64,000 bases of DNA from Oxalobacteraceae bacterium (GTDB lineage Bacteria; Pseudomonadota; Gammaproteobacteria; Burkholderiales; Burkholderiaceae_D). The translations under genes were made by a program, and so were the position numbers. Below are positions 27,901-38,290 of this stretch, in pieces. The DNA lies in the NCBI GenBank assembly GCA_027490465.1, contig JAIXXZ010000086.1, positions 1 to 64,000 on the forward strand, written 5' to 3'. Numbering within the stretch: position 1 is the stretch's first letter; each line of letters opens with the position of its first letter. The notes under the pieces are model-generated. The model had not been told where the DNA came from. It searched no databases and saw only the letters and a list, made by a program, of their open reading frames with translations.

Positions 27901-28034
27901 CAGGAAAGCGCTGATGAAGCAAACCCAGAAAGTTTTGTGGCAAAGCCAATGGCACCGAGCCCTTGGTCTTGCTGGTCCCTACGTCGCTCAGCTGCGCTGG
28001 ATCGCCATACAACGCGGATGTATTCAGCGCCTGC
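27901..28034 (+). repeat. dispersed ~130-bp repeat, copy B
   Basis: caggaaagcgctgatgaa...acgtcgctcagctgcgctggatcgccatacaacgcggatgtattcagcgcctgc. Confidence 0.6.
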
Positions 28035-29719
28035 TATTGAAACTCAGTCAGCAAAGCCCCCGCCAAAGGCGCGTCCTGCAACAAGCCTTTGCTGTCTACC
28101 AGCCGCTGGCCATTGACCCAGACACCGTGCACACCCAGCGCATCGGTATCGAGCCGAGGAGCACCGCCGGGCAAATCGAATACGCGCTTTTTCGGGCCGC
28201 GGCCCACGGTCGCCGGATCGAACAATAGCAAATCAGCCGCATAACCCTCGCGTATCAAACCGCGGTTCTGCAAACCGAGAATTTGCGCAGGTCGTGCCGT
28301 CAGCTGATGCACGGCATCAGCCAGCCGCATCTTGCCAAGATCACGTGCCCAGTGCCCCATCAGATGCAAGCCAAAGCCAGCGTCATTGAAGAAGGTCAGA
28401 TGCGCGCCAGCGTCGCTGAGCGTGACCAGACTGTGGGGATGATTCAGTAACTCGGCCACGGCATCGGTATCGCTGTTGAGCAGAATGGCAGTGAATACCG
28501 TTTGCAAATCTTCAGCGAGTGCCAGATCAAGCGCGACATCGAGTGGGTCTTTGTGCTGCTCGCGCGCAAGTTCCGCCACGCTGCGCTGCTCGAAATGCGC
28601 GTGCTCGGGCAAGCGGGTCTCGACCACATGCACCTTGTCCCATTCATTGTTAAACAAGCGGAACGACGTAGGCGAAGCCAGTTCGTCGCGTACGCTTTGT
28701 CGAAATGCCGGATCGGCGAGTTTCGCTTTGAGTGCATCATGTGAAAGACCAAGCGCTGGTTTCCAGCTGGCGAGTCCTTCCACCGGATACGGCGAATGAA
28801 AGGTGAAGTCCATGGTCAGCGGGCAGCAGGATACCTGCCCGACCAGCGGCACACCACGCGCATTGGCCTCAGTGATCGCCTTGAGATCATTGAATACGGC
28901 ACCGGGGTTCGTGGGATTGTGGAGCAAGGCAGCAATCATCACTGGCCGGCCCGATGCCACCGCCATCGCTTCCAGGAACGGGATCGGCATCTGACCACCC
29001 TTGGTCACCATGTAGATACCCTGCCCCTGATGGCCCATGGCTTTGATGAGTGACATCATTTCATGGTCGCTGGCCAGACGGGATGGCATGGGCAAACCGC
29101 CCTCGCCGTTATGCGCCGGGCTGGTGCTGGATGCGAGACCGATCGCGCCGGCGGCCATCGCTTCTTTCACGAGATCGACCATCTGGGCGATCTCGTCTTC
29201 GGTGGCCTCGCGCTTGTTCGATTGATCGCCCATCACCCAGGTGCGAACGGACGAATGTCCGATATAGGCCGCTACATTAACCGCGCAACCGCGCTTGCGA
29301 AGCAGGTCCAGGTATTGCGGAAAAGTTTCGAAACCCCAGTCGATACCGCTGCGCAGTACATCCAGCGACATACCCTCGACCTGCGTCAGGTGACGCATGG
29401 TGATATCGCGGTCGGCTGGCTTGCAGGGCGCAATGGTGAAGCCACAGTTACCGATCACCGCCGTGGTCACGCCCATGGCCGGTGAGGGTCGCACGAACGA
29501 ATCCCAGGTAATTTGTGCATCGAAATGTGTGTGGCTGTCGATAATGCCAGGCATGAGCGCCAGCCCATCAGCATTGATCGTCTCGGCCGCTGTGACAGGG
29601 AGCGCCTTGCCTACCCCGACGATCACGCCATCTCTGACCGCCACATCACATACAGTGGGTTCCTCACCACCGCCATCGTAAACAGCGGCTTTTTGAATCA
29701 GCAAATCAACATTCATCAT
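28034..29719 (-). CDS. amidohydrolase family protein, N-acyl-D-amino-acid deacylase-like
   Basis: LMPGIIDSHTHFDAQITWDSFVRPSPAMGVTTAVIGNCGFTIAPC; SDAGAHLTFFNDA. Confidence 0.85.
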   Translation of the reverse strand: MMNVDLLIQKAAVYDGGGEEPTVCDVAVRDGVIVGVGKALPVTAAETINADGLALMPGIIDSHTHFDAQITWDSFVRPSPAMGVTTAVIGNCGFTIAPCKPADRDITMRHLTQVEGMSLDVLRSGIDWGFETFPQYLDLLRKRGCAVNVAAYIGHSSVRTWVMGDQSNKREATEDEIAQMVDLVKEAMAAGAIGLASSTSPAHNGEGGLPMPSRLASDHEMMSLIKAMGHQGQGIYMVTKGGQMPIPFLEAMAVASGRPVMIAALLHNPTNPGAVFNDLKAITEANARGVPLVGQVSCCPLTMDFTFHSPYPVEGLASWKPALGLSHDALKAKLADPAFRQSVRDELASPTSFRLFNNEWDKVHVVETRLPEHAHFEQRSVAELAREQHKDPLDVALDLALAEDLQTVFTAILLNSDTDAVAELLNHPHSLVTLSDAGAHLTFFNDAGFGLHLMGHWARDLGKMRLADAVHQLTARPAQILGLQNRGLIREGYAADLLLFDPATVGRGPKKRVFDLPGGAPRLDTDALGVHGVWVNGQRLVDSKGLLQDAPLAGALLTEFQ

Positions 29720-29873
29720 GACTATCCGGTAAAACGTAATCTTGTTCAGTGTGGCGGGAGAGTTTAGGTCCCTGAAAAGGCGCTACTTTACCGGATGAGA
29801 CATCACTGCTTAAAAAATATGCAGGTGGGAACTGAAAGGCAATTCGATCAAGATCGAACTCAGCAGATGTGAT

Positions 29874-30617
29874 TCAGGGAACCAGATTAATCGGCAGACA
29901 GAGCTGGTAACCCACACCCCAGACTGACTTAATGGCAGGTTCTGCATCATCCGATTGGGCTGAGCGAATTTTCTTGCGCAAACGGGCGACCAATTCCTCG
30001 AGGGCGTGCTTGCTGATGATCTCGTCAGCAGTCTGCCCTGTGCACACATCACATAAAGTGGCTGAATCCAAGGTGTTGTCCTGCACCTGCACGAGCGCCA
30101 CCAGCAGTATCTTCTCGCGCATCGTCAAACGCAGCACAGAAGATAAACCGGGGCCCTGCAAGGTACGTTGTCTGAGACTCAGTGACAGCGCATGGTCGTC
30201 CTGTGCAGGCTTGACGCGCCGGCCCAGACTGCGAAGTATCATCACCAGCTCATCAGGTATGACAGGCTTGGTGAGATATACATCAGCCCCGCCGACACCA
30301 TAGCCTGCGATGCGATCATTCAGCGTCACTCTGGCCGTCATGATCACGATGCCGGCATCCGGCAAAGTTTGCCGCAAGCGATTGGAGAGACTCAGCCCAT
30401 CTTCACCTGGCAAATTAAGATCGATGACGAAGATATCCACTGGCCTATGGGTAATAAGATCATCCAGCGCACGCGCGGAATTGACCGCATTGACCAGAAA
30501 TCCATGACTGCTCAGGTGATCGCTCACCTCTGCACGCAGTAACTCGTCATCTTCGACGAGCGCAATCGACATGGTGGGTTGTGGCGACATGATCTTGACC
30601 AGCTGTTGATTTTTCAA
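29874..30617 (-). CDS. response regulator, receiver plus winged-helix output domain
   Basis: FVIDLNLPGEDGLSLSNRLRQ; similar to 4030..4734(-). Confidence 0.85.
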   Translation of the reverse strand: MKNQQLVKIMSPQPTMSIALVEDDELLRAEVSDHLSSHGFLVNAVNSARALDDLITHRPVDIFVIDLNLPGEDGLSLSNRLRQTLPDAGIVIMTARVTLNDRIAGYGVGGADVYLTKPVIPDELVMILRSLGRRVKPAQDDHALSLSLRQRTLQGPGLSSVLRLTMREKILLVALVQVQDNTLDSATLCDVCTGQTADEIISKHALEELVARLRKKIRSAQSDDAEPAIKSVWGVGYQLCLPINLVP

Positions 30618-32632
30618 TTGGGAACCCTGACGGTAAATGTAACTGTATCGCGCGCATGCCGAAAATCGACACTCGCACCAATCTTTGCAGCCGCCGCCTT
30701 GACAAGGCTGAGCCCCAGCCCCATGCCCGGCACGGCCATGGAATTGGGATGTCGGTAATACCTCTCAAAGACCCGGTCTTGGTCAGGCATCCCAAAGGTA
30801 CCTACGGCATTACTGATCTCGAAACACACCCAATCAGTCTCAGTTGCAGTTGGCACGGTAACGATTGAATCTGCCGGTGATGCGCTGCCTGTAGGCTTGA
30901 CTGTGATCGCGACATCGCCGCCGGCATGACCGTATTTGTAGGCATTATTGATGAGATTGCCAAAAATAACGGTCAACATCTCCCGGTCTGCAGTGAAGAC
31001 CGCGTTCGCCTCGACCTTGACGTGAAACCTGCTTTGATCGGTGTAAGTTTCGGTCAATTCTTCGATCAGTTCTGCTGCAGGAGAAATCATCACGGACGGC
31101 AAGGACTCATAGCGATCCAAGCGCGCTGAAACTGCGACGTGCTCGATCAGACTGTTCATGCGATTCACGCACTGATCGATGTGTCGCAGTTTCTGCGTGG
31201 CCGTCTGATTGTCTTGCAGTTGCTCTTTCAGAGCTCTTGAGGCGAACGTGATCGTCCCCAGAGGATTTTTAAGATCATGGGTGAGCAGGTCGATCATGGT
31301 ATTCCGGTCGGACAGCAAGGCCGCATAAGAATCTGCCTCGATTCGGTCAATACGGATTTGATTGAGCTCTTCTGCCTTGAGTTTCTCCCTGTGCTCTTCT
31401 TCAAACTTGATCAGCAAGAAGATAACGGCACCCACCATCAATCCATTCAGACGCCAGTCCGAAATGTTCTGAATCGGCCCAACAAAACCGTTGAAAAGAG
31501 AGAAAAACAGGCCTCCCACCACTGTCGGAAGCAGAACCACATAGAACAAGAAGAATGAAACGAAAAACAATATCCTGACATTTTTGATCATCCCCTTGGA
31601 TTTAGCCACACCAAAGATGTGTATTGCGGGATAAATCGAAAAGATGACCAGATTCAAACGGATTGAGAAATTCTTGTAGTCAGTAAAGAATAGTGCGCAA
31701 TTCAGTACACAGATCACCAGGATGGCGTAGACCATCGCGACATAGAATCTTGAATCACAATAAGATTTGACCACGACAAAAATCGTCAGTATCGAAAAAA
31801 AACTTCGGAGGATGAACATCACATGCGGCAAGGCATCCAGCAGCACGGGAGACCACGACGGAAACCATATTGACGGAAATCCGTAGATACTCAGAAGATA
31901 AACAAAGATACTGGCTTGAACCCCGGCAAAACAAACCGTCATACTCGATTGATACTTCACCACCCAAAAAACACCAATAGCCAGCAAGACGCTGGCCAGT
32001 GTCAAGGAAATAAAAATACGCTTTATCCGATTGCCGGTAACTGCGGCAAGGTTTTCCAAAGTCACGACATCCGTATCCAGTATCAGAAAATTCGTCGTCT
32101 GGATTTTGAGATAAATGATGGTTGAAGGCGATGCACTCTCACGCAAATTGACGCAGTAGTAATCATCGGCGCATGATTTCTCTTTCTGTGGAAACATGTC
32201 GCCTATCGTCTGTATCTGCCACTGGCCGCGGTCAAACTCGTAGACCTCGATCAGATCGGCGTCATGCGGCCCAACACGCAGAATCATCTGCTGTGTCCCA
32301 TCATTAGCCGCTGAAGAATCCAGCGATGGGACGATGCGCATTCTCACCCAGATGGGTGCCGCCTGATAGCCGAGATTCAATCGCTTTTCAAAAGGTTTAA
32401 ATGGTGCCCCTTCGACCGAATTGATATCAAATTGAAATTTGCTGTCGATGAAGAAGGACTGCTCAACGGCGGGTTCGTTCGATGCCATTGCGGCACTTAC
32501 GCTGCACAGCCAGAAACATAAGCACAAAACATAACCAAGCCGCCCCAGCCAGCGAGCATCACCGAAAACAGTCGCGGGATAAGATCTATGGTTCAACACG
32601 TTGAAGACAGTAAGGGTCGCGTCAATCGCCAC
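30614..32632 (-). CDS. sensor histidine kinase with 7TMR-DISM sensory region
   Basis: H-box LTHDLKNPLGT; GMGLGLSLVK; N-terminal periplasmic plus multi-TM region. Confidence 0.85.
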   Translation of the reverse strand: MAIDATLTVFNVLNHRSYPATVFGDARWLGRLGYVLCLCFWLCSVSAAMASNEPAVEQSFFIDSKFQFDINSVEGAPFKPFEKRLNLGYQAAPIWVRMRIVPSLDSSAANDGTQQMILRVGPHDADLIEVYEFDRGQWQIQTIGDMFPQKEKSCADDYYCVNLRESASPSTIIYLKIQTTNFLILDTDVVTLENLAAVTGNRIKRIFISLTLASVLLAIGVFWVVKYQSSMTVCFAGVQASIFVYLLSIYGFPSIWFPSWSPVLLDALPHVMFILRSFFSILTIFVVVKSYCDSRFYVAMVYAILVICVLNCALFFTDYKNFSIRLNLVIFSIYPAIHIFGVAKSKGMIKNVRILFFVSFFLFYVVLLPTVVGGLFFSLFNGFVGPIQNISDWRLNGLMVGAVIFLLIKFEEEHREKLKAEELNQIRIDRIEADSYAALLSDRNTMIDLLTHDLKNPLGTITFASRALKEQLQDNQTATQKLRHIDQCVNRMNSLIEHVAVSARLDRYESLPSVMISPAAELIEELTETYTDQSRFHVKVEANAVFTADREMLTVIFGNLINNAYKYGHAGGDVAITVKPTGSASPADSIVTVPTATETDWVCFEISNAVGTFGMPDQDRVFERYYRHPNSMAVPGMGLGLSLVKAAAAKIGASVDFRHARDTVTFTVRVPN

Positions 32633-32697
32633 GCTAATCTGTGAGCTTTCATGAGCTTTCCCAGGTTATTTGATGATGGTTTTACTCCCGCATTCTA

Positions 32698-32831
32698 AGG
32701 AAGTGCTGATTAATTACAACCGGAAACTTATCAGCAGGATTCATTACGACAAACTCCTGATTTCGCAGCACCCCGTGTCGCACAGTTGCGCTGGCTCGCC
32801 ATAAAACCCGGATTCACTCAGCGTCTACCTA
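32698..32831 (+). repeat. dispersed ~130-bp repeat, copy C
   Basis: aaggaagtgctgattaatt...ccgtgtcgcacagttgcgctggctcgccataaaacccggattcactcagcgtctacct. Confidence 0.6.
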
Positions 32832-32834
32832 AGG

Positions 32835-35816
32835 TCAGATAAACAGATAAAAGCCATTCAGAGTCACCAGCGTACCCAAAACAAACACGACGCTGGAGCC
32901 GGTCACGGACATTTTTGATTTGAAAAGCAAACCAAACAAAGACAGGAAAAATCCGAGCATCAGAAGACCGTTGGCCAGACCAAACCATTTCAGCTTCATG
33001 AGCTGTATCGCGCTCTGACCCTCATAAAATTTTATCTTGTCAGTCAATTGGGGTTTGCCTGCATTGCTTTCGGTTCCAGATTCTATTTTCTGTGCCTGTG
33101 TGCGGTAAGTCTCTGCGCTGGTTTTAGAAAGCTCGCGCAGATCACTGCTGTAGCCCTCATTTTTCGAGACGATATGATCCATGAGATCCGCAGTCAGGTT
33201 GAAAGCCCCCTGCTGTACGGTGAGCGTCTGCACCGACATGTGGGTCGTTGATGCCATCAGCTGATTCGTCATGAAGGTGTTTTGTGCTTCGGACAATCCA
33301 TAACTGGAAAATCCCTGCGTGATGATCAGGCCAGTGGTTAGCGCAGCGAGTACTTTTCTGGTTTTATCCACTCCAGGCACTACGGCGGATTCGCTAGCGA
33401 TCTGCTGAGTTCTTTCAGTCATATCAAAATTCCTTGCCAATGGTCTGATTGCAATGTCATTTTCTCTGGCTTGCGCCGTGATGGGAATGGATGGATTTGT
33501 GATTGTGAGCGCAAGAAGCGCAGGACGATCAGGTCTGATCGTGACCATCTCAAGTGCAGTAGCTCGTTTATTTGTATGGCGCGCGTCGATGGATTCGAAC
33601 TCATCCAGATTGTCTTTAAGAGAACCGGTCCAGCTTTTCAGATAATCCATGCGCACATGCAAATGCGACTCCGGATCATGCGTTCCCTGATCATCCTGCA
33701 AGGCGACAACATCGTTTGCGGAGTCACTGTCGCTGAGTTTTTTCCCACCGACCGATGTAGCATCACGCAGATGACGTGACTTTGCTCGCGCGCTGGCATC
33801 CTCGGCAGCACGAAGGTCAAAGTCCCCATCACCATCGCTCTTTTGCCGCAGATCGGATTCACCCTCGGCATCGCGCAGATGACGCTTGTCTCTGCGTGCC
33901 TTTGCATCACGTAATTGATTTATGTCGGCATCGGCTTCGGCATCTGACAGTTGGCGTCCATCGGCTTTGCCTTCTGCGTCGCGCAGACGCCGCATGTCAG
34001 AGTCGCCCTTCCCATCTCGCGCACTGCGTAGATCGGAATCACCTTCACCATCACGCAGACGCCGCCTATCGACATCACCCTCCGCGTCACGTGCACTGCG
34101 CAGGTCGGAATCACCTTCACCATCGCGCAGATGCAGCATGTCGGCACCACCCTGGGCGTCCCGTGTACTGCGCAGGTCTGAGTCACCTTCACCATCGCCC
34201 AGACGCCGCCTATCGGCAACCCCCTTCGCATCACGCGCGCTGCGCAGCTCTGAATCACCTTCCCCATCGCGCAGACGCCGACTATCCGACTGACCATCTT
34301 CCGCATCACGCAGATTGCGCTTGTCTGACACACCACTGTCTGCATCACTCAAATTGCGAACGTCTGATACTCCCTGGGCGTCGCGCAGCTGCCGCGTATC
34401 TGCATCACCGCTTTTAGCATCGCGCAAATTGCGTGTGTCCACCACACCCTGACCGTCGCGCCGCTGCCGCGTATCTTCCTCGCCATTTTTCGCATCGCGC
34501 AAATTGCGTGTATCTGCCACACCCTGTGCATCGCTCAAGCGATGCCTGCGGTCATCCATCGTTCCGTTGGCCGCAGGGCTGGGCGAACCTGCAGTGGCAC
34601 TTGTATTGCCAGACTTCTTTGCCTGATTTTTATCAGATTCAAGCGGCGCTTTTTTGGACGGGCTCGCGAGTGCATCACTGGTGTTTTTACTCTCAGATGC
34701 TCTGGCATTGGCAGCCATGACATCCATGCCACCTGCGGATTTAGCCTGACTTTCGAAGGCATCTACACTCTGCTCAAATTTATTGACGATCTCATGCGCC
34801 ATTTTTGCAGCAGGCGCAGAAGCTGGTGACGCCTTTACAGTGTCACTGACAGCAGCTTTCCCGGTGCTGGCAAATTGTTTTTCATCGTCGGTGTTTATCG
34901 TATTGAGTATGACCTCACCTTTCTTCTCCGACTTTGATGCTTTGCGAATATCAACAGGCCGGTCGTTTTTGATGGTCAGGTGGCTGAAGTGTTTTTTGAA
35001 ATGTGCTTCCGAGACATCAAAACCAGCAAGCATGCGTCGAAACAAATCCTGCTCAAGCCGATCCACGCGCCCATCAGACAGCATGCAATCAACCACATTC
35101 ACCAGGATGCATGATTTTTGCTGATTATTAAGAACGGGGATCACCTCGTTCATGAAATCGGGAAACTTGGTTCGTTTGACGTATTTCAGCGCTTCAGGAA
35201 GCGTATTTTTTGAACCTCGCAAGGCCACATTGATCTGGCCGATTTCCTCCTTGGCCATCTCGCCATCGACGCTCATCATGTACAACATACCCACCACCAG
35301 CGCGCGCGTCGGCGTCATCTCACCGCCCGACGTATCGGCGCTGGCGCCGAATACCGAGTGTTTATTTTTCAGAGATATCGTGTCGAAATAGGGTTTGAAA
35401 GAATTTTTGTCATGTCCCAAACTGCTCAACATGCGAGAAAACAAAATCATCTCTGATTTTGAAAAATCGCCATCGGACATGCTGGAATCGCAGACATTCA
35501 GCAAAATGCAGAGTCGGTTTTCACCCTCAACCACTTCGGGCATCTCTGTCAAAAATTCATCAACACTTTTTGATTCGACGTATTTGAGAGCTCTTTGCAG
35601 AATTTGCTGATCACCACCAAATACGGAAAGGAGGTGATTGCATTCCTGTTCTGAAATCTCATCATCAGCCGCCATCATGTACAGAATGGCCACGATCAGG
35701 GAAAGATAGGGAGTTAGGTAGATCGCACCGCCGCTGCCGGGCGAGACAAATCCTTTATCCTCGGAGAGGCTTTTCAGCAACCGATTAAAAAGATTTGTTT
35801 TTTCAATCACAGACAC
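32835..35816 (-). CDS. TerB-TerB domain protein with central dodecapeptide repeat and C-terminal transmembrane segments (993 aa)
   Basis: two TerB-like blocks (VAILYMMAADDEISEQE..., VGMLYMMSVDGEMAKEEIGQ...); ~22 DxRxLRDAxGxx units; hydrophobic segments near C-terminus. Confidence 0.75.
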   Translation of the reverse strand: MSVIEKTNLFNRLLKSLSEDKGFVSPGSGGAIYLTPYLSLIVAILYMMAADDEISEQECNHLLSVFGGDQQILQRALKYVESKSVDEFLTEMPEVVEGENRLCILLNVCDSSMSDGDFSKSEMILFSRMLSSLGHDKNSFKPYFDTISLKNKHSVFGASADTSGGEMTPTRALVVGMLYMMSVDGEMAKEEIGQINVALRGSKNTLPEALKYVKRTKFPDFMNEVIPVLNNQQKSCILVNVVDCMLSDGRVDRLEQDLFRRMLAGFDVSEAHFKKHFSHLTIKNDRPVDIRKASKSEKKGEVILNTINTDDEKQFASTGKAAVSDTVKASPASAPAAKMAHEIVNKFEQSVDAFESQAKSAGGMDVMAANARASESKNTSDALASPSKKAPLESDKNQAKKSGNTSATAGSPSPAANGTMDDRRHRLSDAQGVADTRNLRDAKNGEEDTRQRRDGQGVVDTRNLRDAKSGDADTRQLRDAQGVSDVRNLSDADSGVSDKRNLRDAEDGQSDSRRLRDGEGDSELRSARDAKGVADRRRLGDGEGDSDLRSTRDAQGGADMLHLRDGEGDSDLRSARDAEGDVDRRRLRDGEGDSDLRSARDGKGDSDMRRLRDAEGKADGRQLSDAEADADINQLRDAKARRDKRHLRDAEGESDLRQKSDGDGDFDLRAAEDASARAKSRHLRDATSVGGKKLSDSDSANDVVALQDDQGTHDPESHLHVRMDYLKSWTGSLKDNLDEFESIDARHTNKRATALEMVTIRPDRPALLALTITNPSIPITAQARENDIAIRPLARNFDMTERTQQIASESAVVPGVDKTRKVLAALTTGLIITQGFSSYGLSEAQNTFMTNQLMASTTHMSVQTLTVQQGAFNLTADLMDHIVSKNEGYSSDLRELSKTSAETYRTQAQKIESGTESNAGKPQLTDKIKFYEGQSAIQLMKLKWFGLANGLLMLGFFLSLFGLLFKSKMSVTGSSVVFVLGTLVTLNGFYLFI
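33705..34560 (-). repeat. degenerate ~36-bp (12-aa) coding tandem repeat array, ~22 units
   Basis: units such as DRRRLRDGEGDS DLRSARDAEGDV DMRRLRDAEGKA. Confidence 0.85.
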
Positions 35817-36219
35817 AAGCTTCCAAGTTGGCTTTGAATACCGACGCGATCTACCCGGCCATGCCGGACTTCGCCCATACTCTTAGACCTTACTTGCTCG
35901 GAACAGTTGCCTGCGCTGCATAGGTCACACAAACTCTTGAATACTCTTAGTTTGACTGGTACCCGCGCAATGGTGGATGCGCAGGCCGCTTCCCGGAAGC
36001 GAGCACCTGCGCCGCTACTGCGATGAAATCGAGAGTTTTTGTGGGTTTACAGAGAACTACCGTAACTTGTGAGGATGTACAGGTCGCTCGAACTACACCG
36101 CAGGCGAACGGCCCTTTGAGCCACGGGTGTTGAGGTCACCCTCAGACGTCACGCGCGGGGAAAGCTGCGTCAATGGATGAGAACGCTACGGCAGGGATAT
36201 TCCGATTGTTTTCATCTCT

Positions 36220-38259
36220 TCAAAAATCATTCCACAGCCGGCGCACCACATAGTCGGACCCGCGGTTGCTTAAATGATCATCATCGATATAAAACAAAAC
36301 GCCATCGCGAGCACCAAAACATCGTACGTCATCACACAAGGCCGTTGCCAAGTCGACGACATGGACATCCGGACGGGCTGATAAAACCGCTTGCATACTG
36401 TCTCTGAATGCCCTGTTTCTGCTCACAAAAACATCTTTACTGACTGCGCACGGATCGGTCACTGTACTGGTGATAGAGAAGGGTCGAGATGAAAAGCAGC
36501 TTCGGATATCAAAGCCAAGCTCGGGAACATCATACAAATAAGTCACTTTTTTACCAGTTGCCCGCAAGGTATCCAGTGTTTTCGTCAGTCCCATGAAGAA
36601 AACTTCCTCATTGGTACGCGTCCCTGGTTGCTCGCCTTCAAAATGAAGCACCCATGACCCGAACTGATCAAGTTCAATATCCCCAAAACCTGTAGCAGTC
36701 GTATACATCGGTCCTCTGCTGGTGATGATCACCTCGCGCACGGTAGGATCAGCGATGATTCTTTTGATGGCCTCAGTTCCTTTCTTCAGACAGTTTCTGG
36801 GATCACCACCCTGATCCTGAATGACCACATTCAGCAATGGAGGACAGCCGTCGCTGGCGCCATACAAGCCAATGTCCTGTCCCTTGGCCTTGAATCGTTC
36901 ACGCAAACCGACATAAATAGTCATTGCATGACTGTCGCCAATCACCACTACAGACGGCGAAGGTCCCGTTGAATGGCACCGAGGACTGTCGTGCCTGGAG
37001 TCCTGACAGTACCAGCCCTCGCTATCGGGCAAATCAAAATTCAGATCGGCGACTTGCGCTTCAATGGCACGACTGGAAGCTCTGGATTTGAATCCCTCTT
37101 CATTGAATATGAAGAAACCCAGGCTACCGGACAAAGCCATCAACATCAGCAACAAAAAAGTCTTGCCTACTTTACGCGGTCCAAATCGCACTGGCTTTTC
37201 GATGAAAAAATAGGTCAGAACCGCCAGAACAAATGACAGAACGATAGCAGCCACGCGGATGGACAAGTCGGGGCTGGTACCCTCAAGGATTCTTGCAAAC
37301 GACAGTAATGGCCAGTGCCATAGATACAGCGGAAAGCTGATGAGTCCGATACCGACAAGGAGTCGGCTCGAAAGAACAGCGTGATTTAACCAGGCTTTTT
37401 CGCCGGCCATCATGATCAACAAAGTTCCTGCAACCGGTATCAAGGCCCAAACGCCGGGAAAGAGAACATCAGGCGTCAATAGCGATGCGCCCGACAAGAG
37501 AAGCATCATCCCGAAAACGGCTAAACCGTTATCAACAATCGGGCGGCTGATGATGCGGGACTTGATTGTGGCAAACGAATTATTCCCGGACCCTGAAAAA
37601 CAAGCCAACAACCCGCCCGACAACAGTTCCCAGATACGGGTCAGTGGGGAGAAAAAAGCGCCCGCCGTATCAGACTCGACCATACTCAGATTGAGCGCCA
37701 GTGAGGCCACAAGCAATACGCCAGCCGTTATGATCAGATTGAATCTGTATTTCAGCGAAAGCCAGACAATCAATGGCCAGAACAAATAGAACTGCTCTTC
37801 AATCCCCAGGCTCCACAAATGTAGTAGCGGTTTCGTCTCTGCTGAAAAGTCAAAGTAACCGCTCTCGCGCCAAAACAGCAAGTTGGGAATAAAAATGGCG
37901 CTTCCCGCCATATGCTTGCCGAGCGAGCGATATTCATCGGGAAGTAGCGCAAACCATCCAAAACAACAGCAACTTGCCGTCACCAAAAGGAGAGATGGAA
38001 AAATTCGCCGTATGCGACGCGCATAAAAATCGCTGAAGCTGAAAGTTCGATGTTCTATCGCCTTCAGAATCAGCGCAGTGATCAAATAGCCCGAGATCAC
38101 AAAAAAAACATCGACCCCGATAAAGCCACCCTGCAACCATTCAGGAAATGCATGAAAAGCAATGACTCCACCCACCGCGACTGCTCTCAAACCATCAATA
38201 TCGGCGCGGTATTCTGGTGCTGGCAACTGCCGATGTCGTTCTGCACTGCTGTTTATCAT
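36220..38259 (-). CDS. acyltransferase family protein (OafA/YrhL type with C-terminal SGNH-like domain)
   Basis: YRADIDGLRAVAVGGVIAFHAFPEWLQGGFIGVDVFFVISGYLIT; VVIGDSHAM. Confidence 0.9.
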   Translation of the reverse strand: MINSSAERHRQLPAPEYRADIDGLRAVAVGGVIAFHAFPEWLQGGFIGVDVFFVISGYLITALILKAIEHRTFSFSDFYARRIRRIFPSLLLVTASCCCFGWFALLPDEYRSLGKHMAGSAIFIPNLLFWRESGYFDFSAETKPLLHLWSLGIEEQFYLFWPLIVWLSLKYRFNLIITAGVLLVASLALNLSMVESDTAGAFFSPLTRIWELLSGGLLACFSGSGNNSFATIKSRIISRPIVDNGLAVFGMMLLLSGASLLTPDVLFPGVWALIPVAGTLLIMMAGEKAWLNHAVLSSRLLVGIGLISFPLYLWHWPLLSFARILEGTSPDLSIRVAAIVLSFVLAVLTYFFIEKPVRFGPRKVGKTFLLLMLMALSGSLGFFIFNEEGFKSRASSRAIEAQVADLNFDLPDSEGWYCQDSRHDSPRCHSTGPSPSVVVIGDSHAMTIYVGLRERFKAKGQDIGLYGASDGCPPLLNVVIQDQGGDPRNCLKKGTEAIKRIIADPTVREVIITSRGPMYTTATGFGDIELDQFGSWVLHFEGEQPGTRTNEEVFFMGLTKTLDTLRATGKKVTYLYDVPELGFDIRSCFSSRPFSITSTVTDPCAVSKDVFVSRNRAFRDSMQAVLSARPDVHVVDLATALCDDVRCFGARDGVLFYIDDDHLSNRGSDYVVRRLWNDF

Positions 38260-38290
38260 GGATCTATCTTTATAAATTCAGACACAAGGC

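Noticed and set aside
33776-34417. Long plus-strand ORFs (213 aa, 123 aa) across the repeat array, rich in H/R/S
   Set aside because: They are antisense readings of the 36-bp repeat; the minus-strand frame gives a continuous 993-aa protein with recognisable domains
35820-36180. Possible degraded gene (reading HLRRYCDEIESFCGFTENYRNL*)
   Set aside because: Short, no start and no recognisable family
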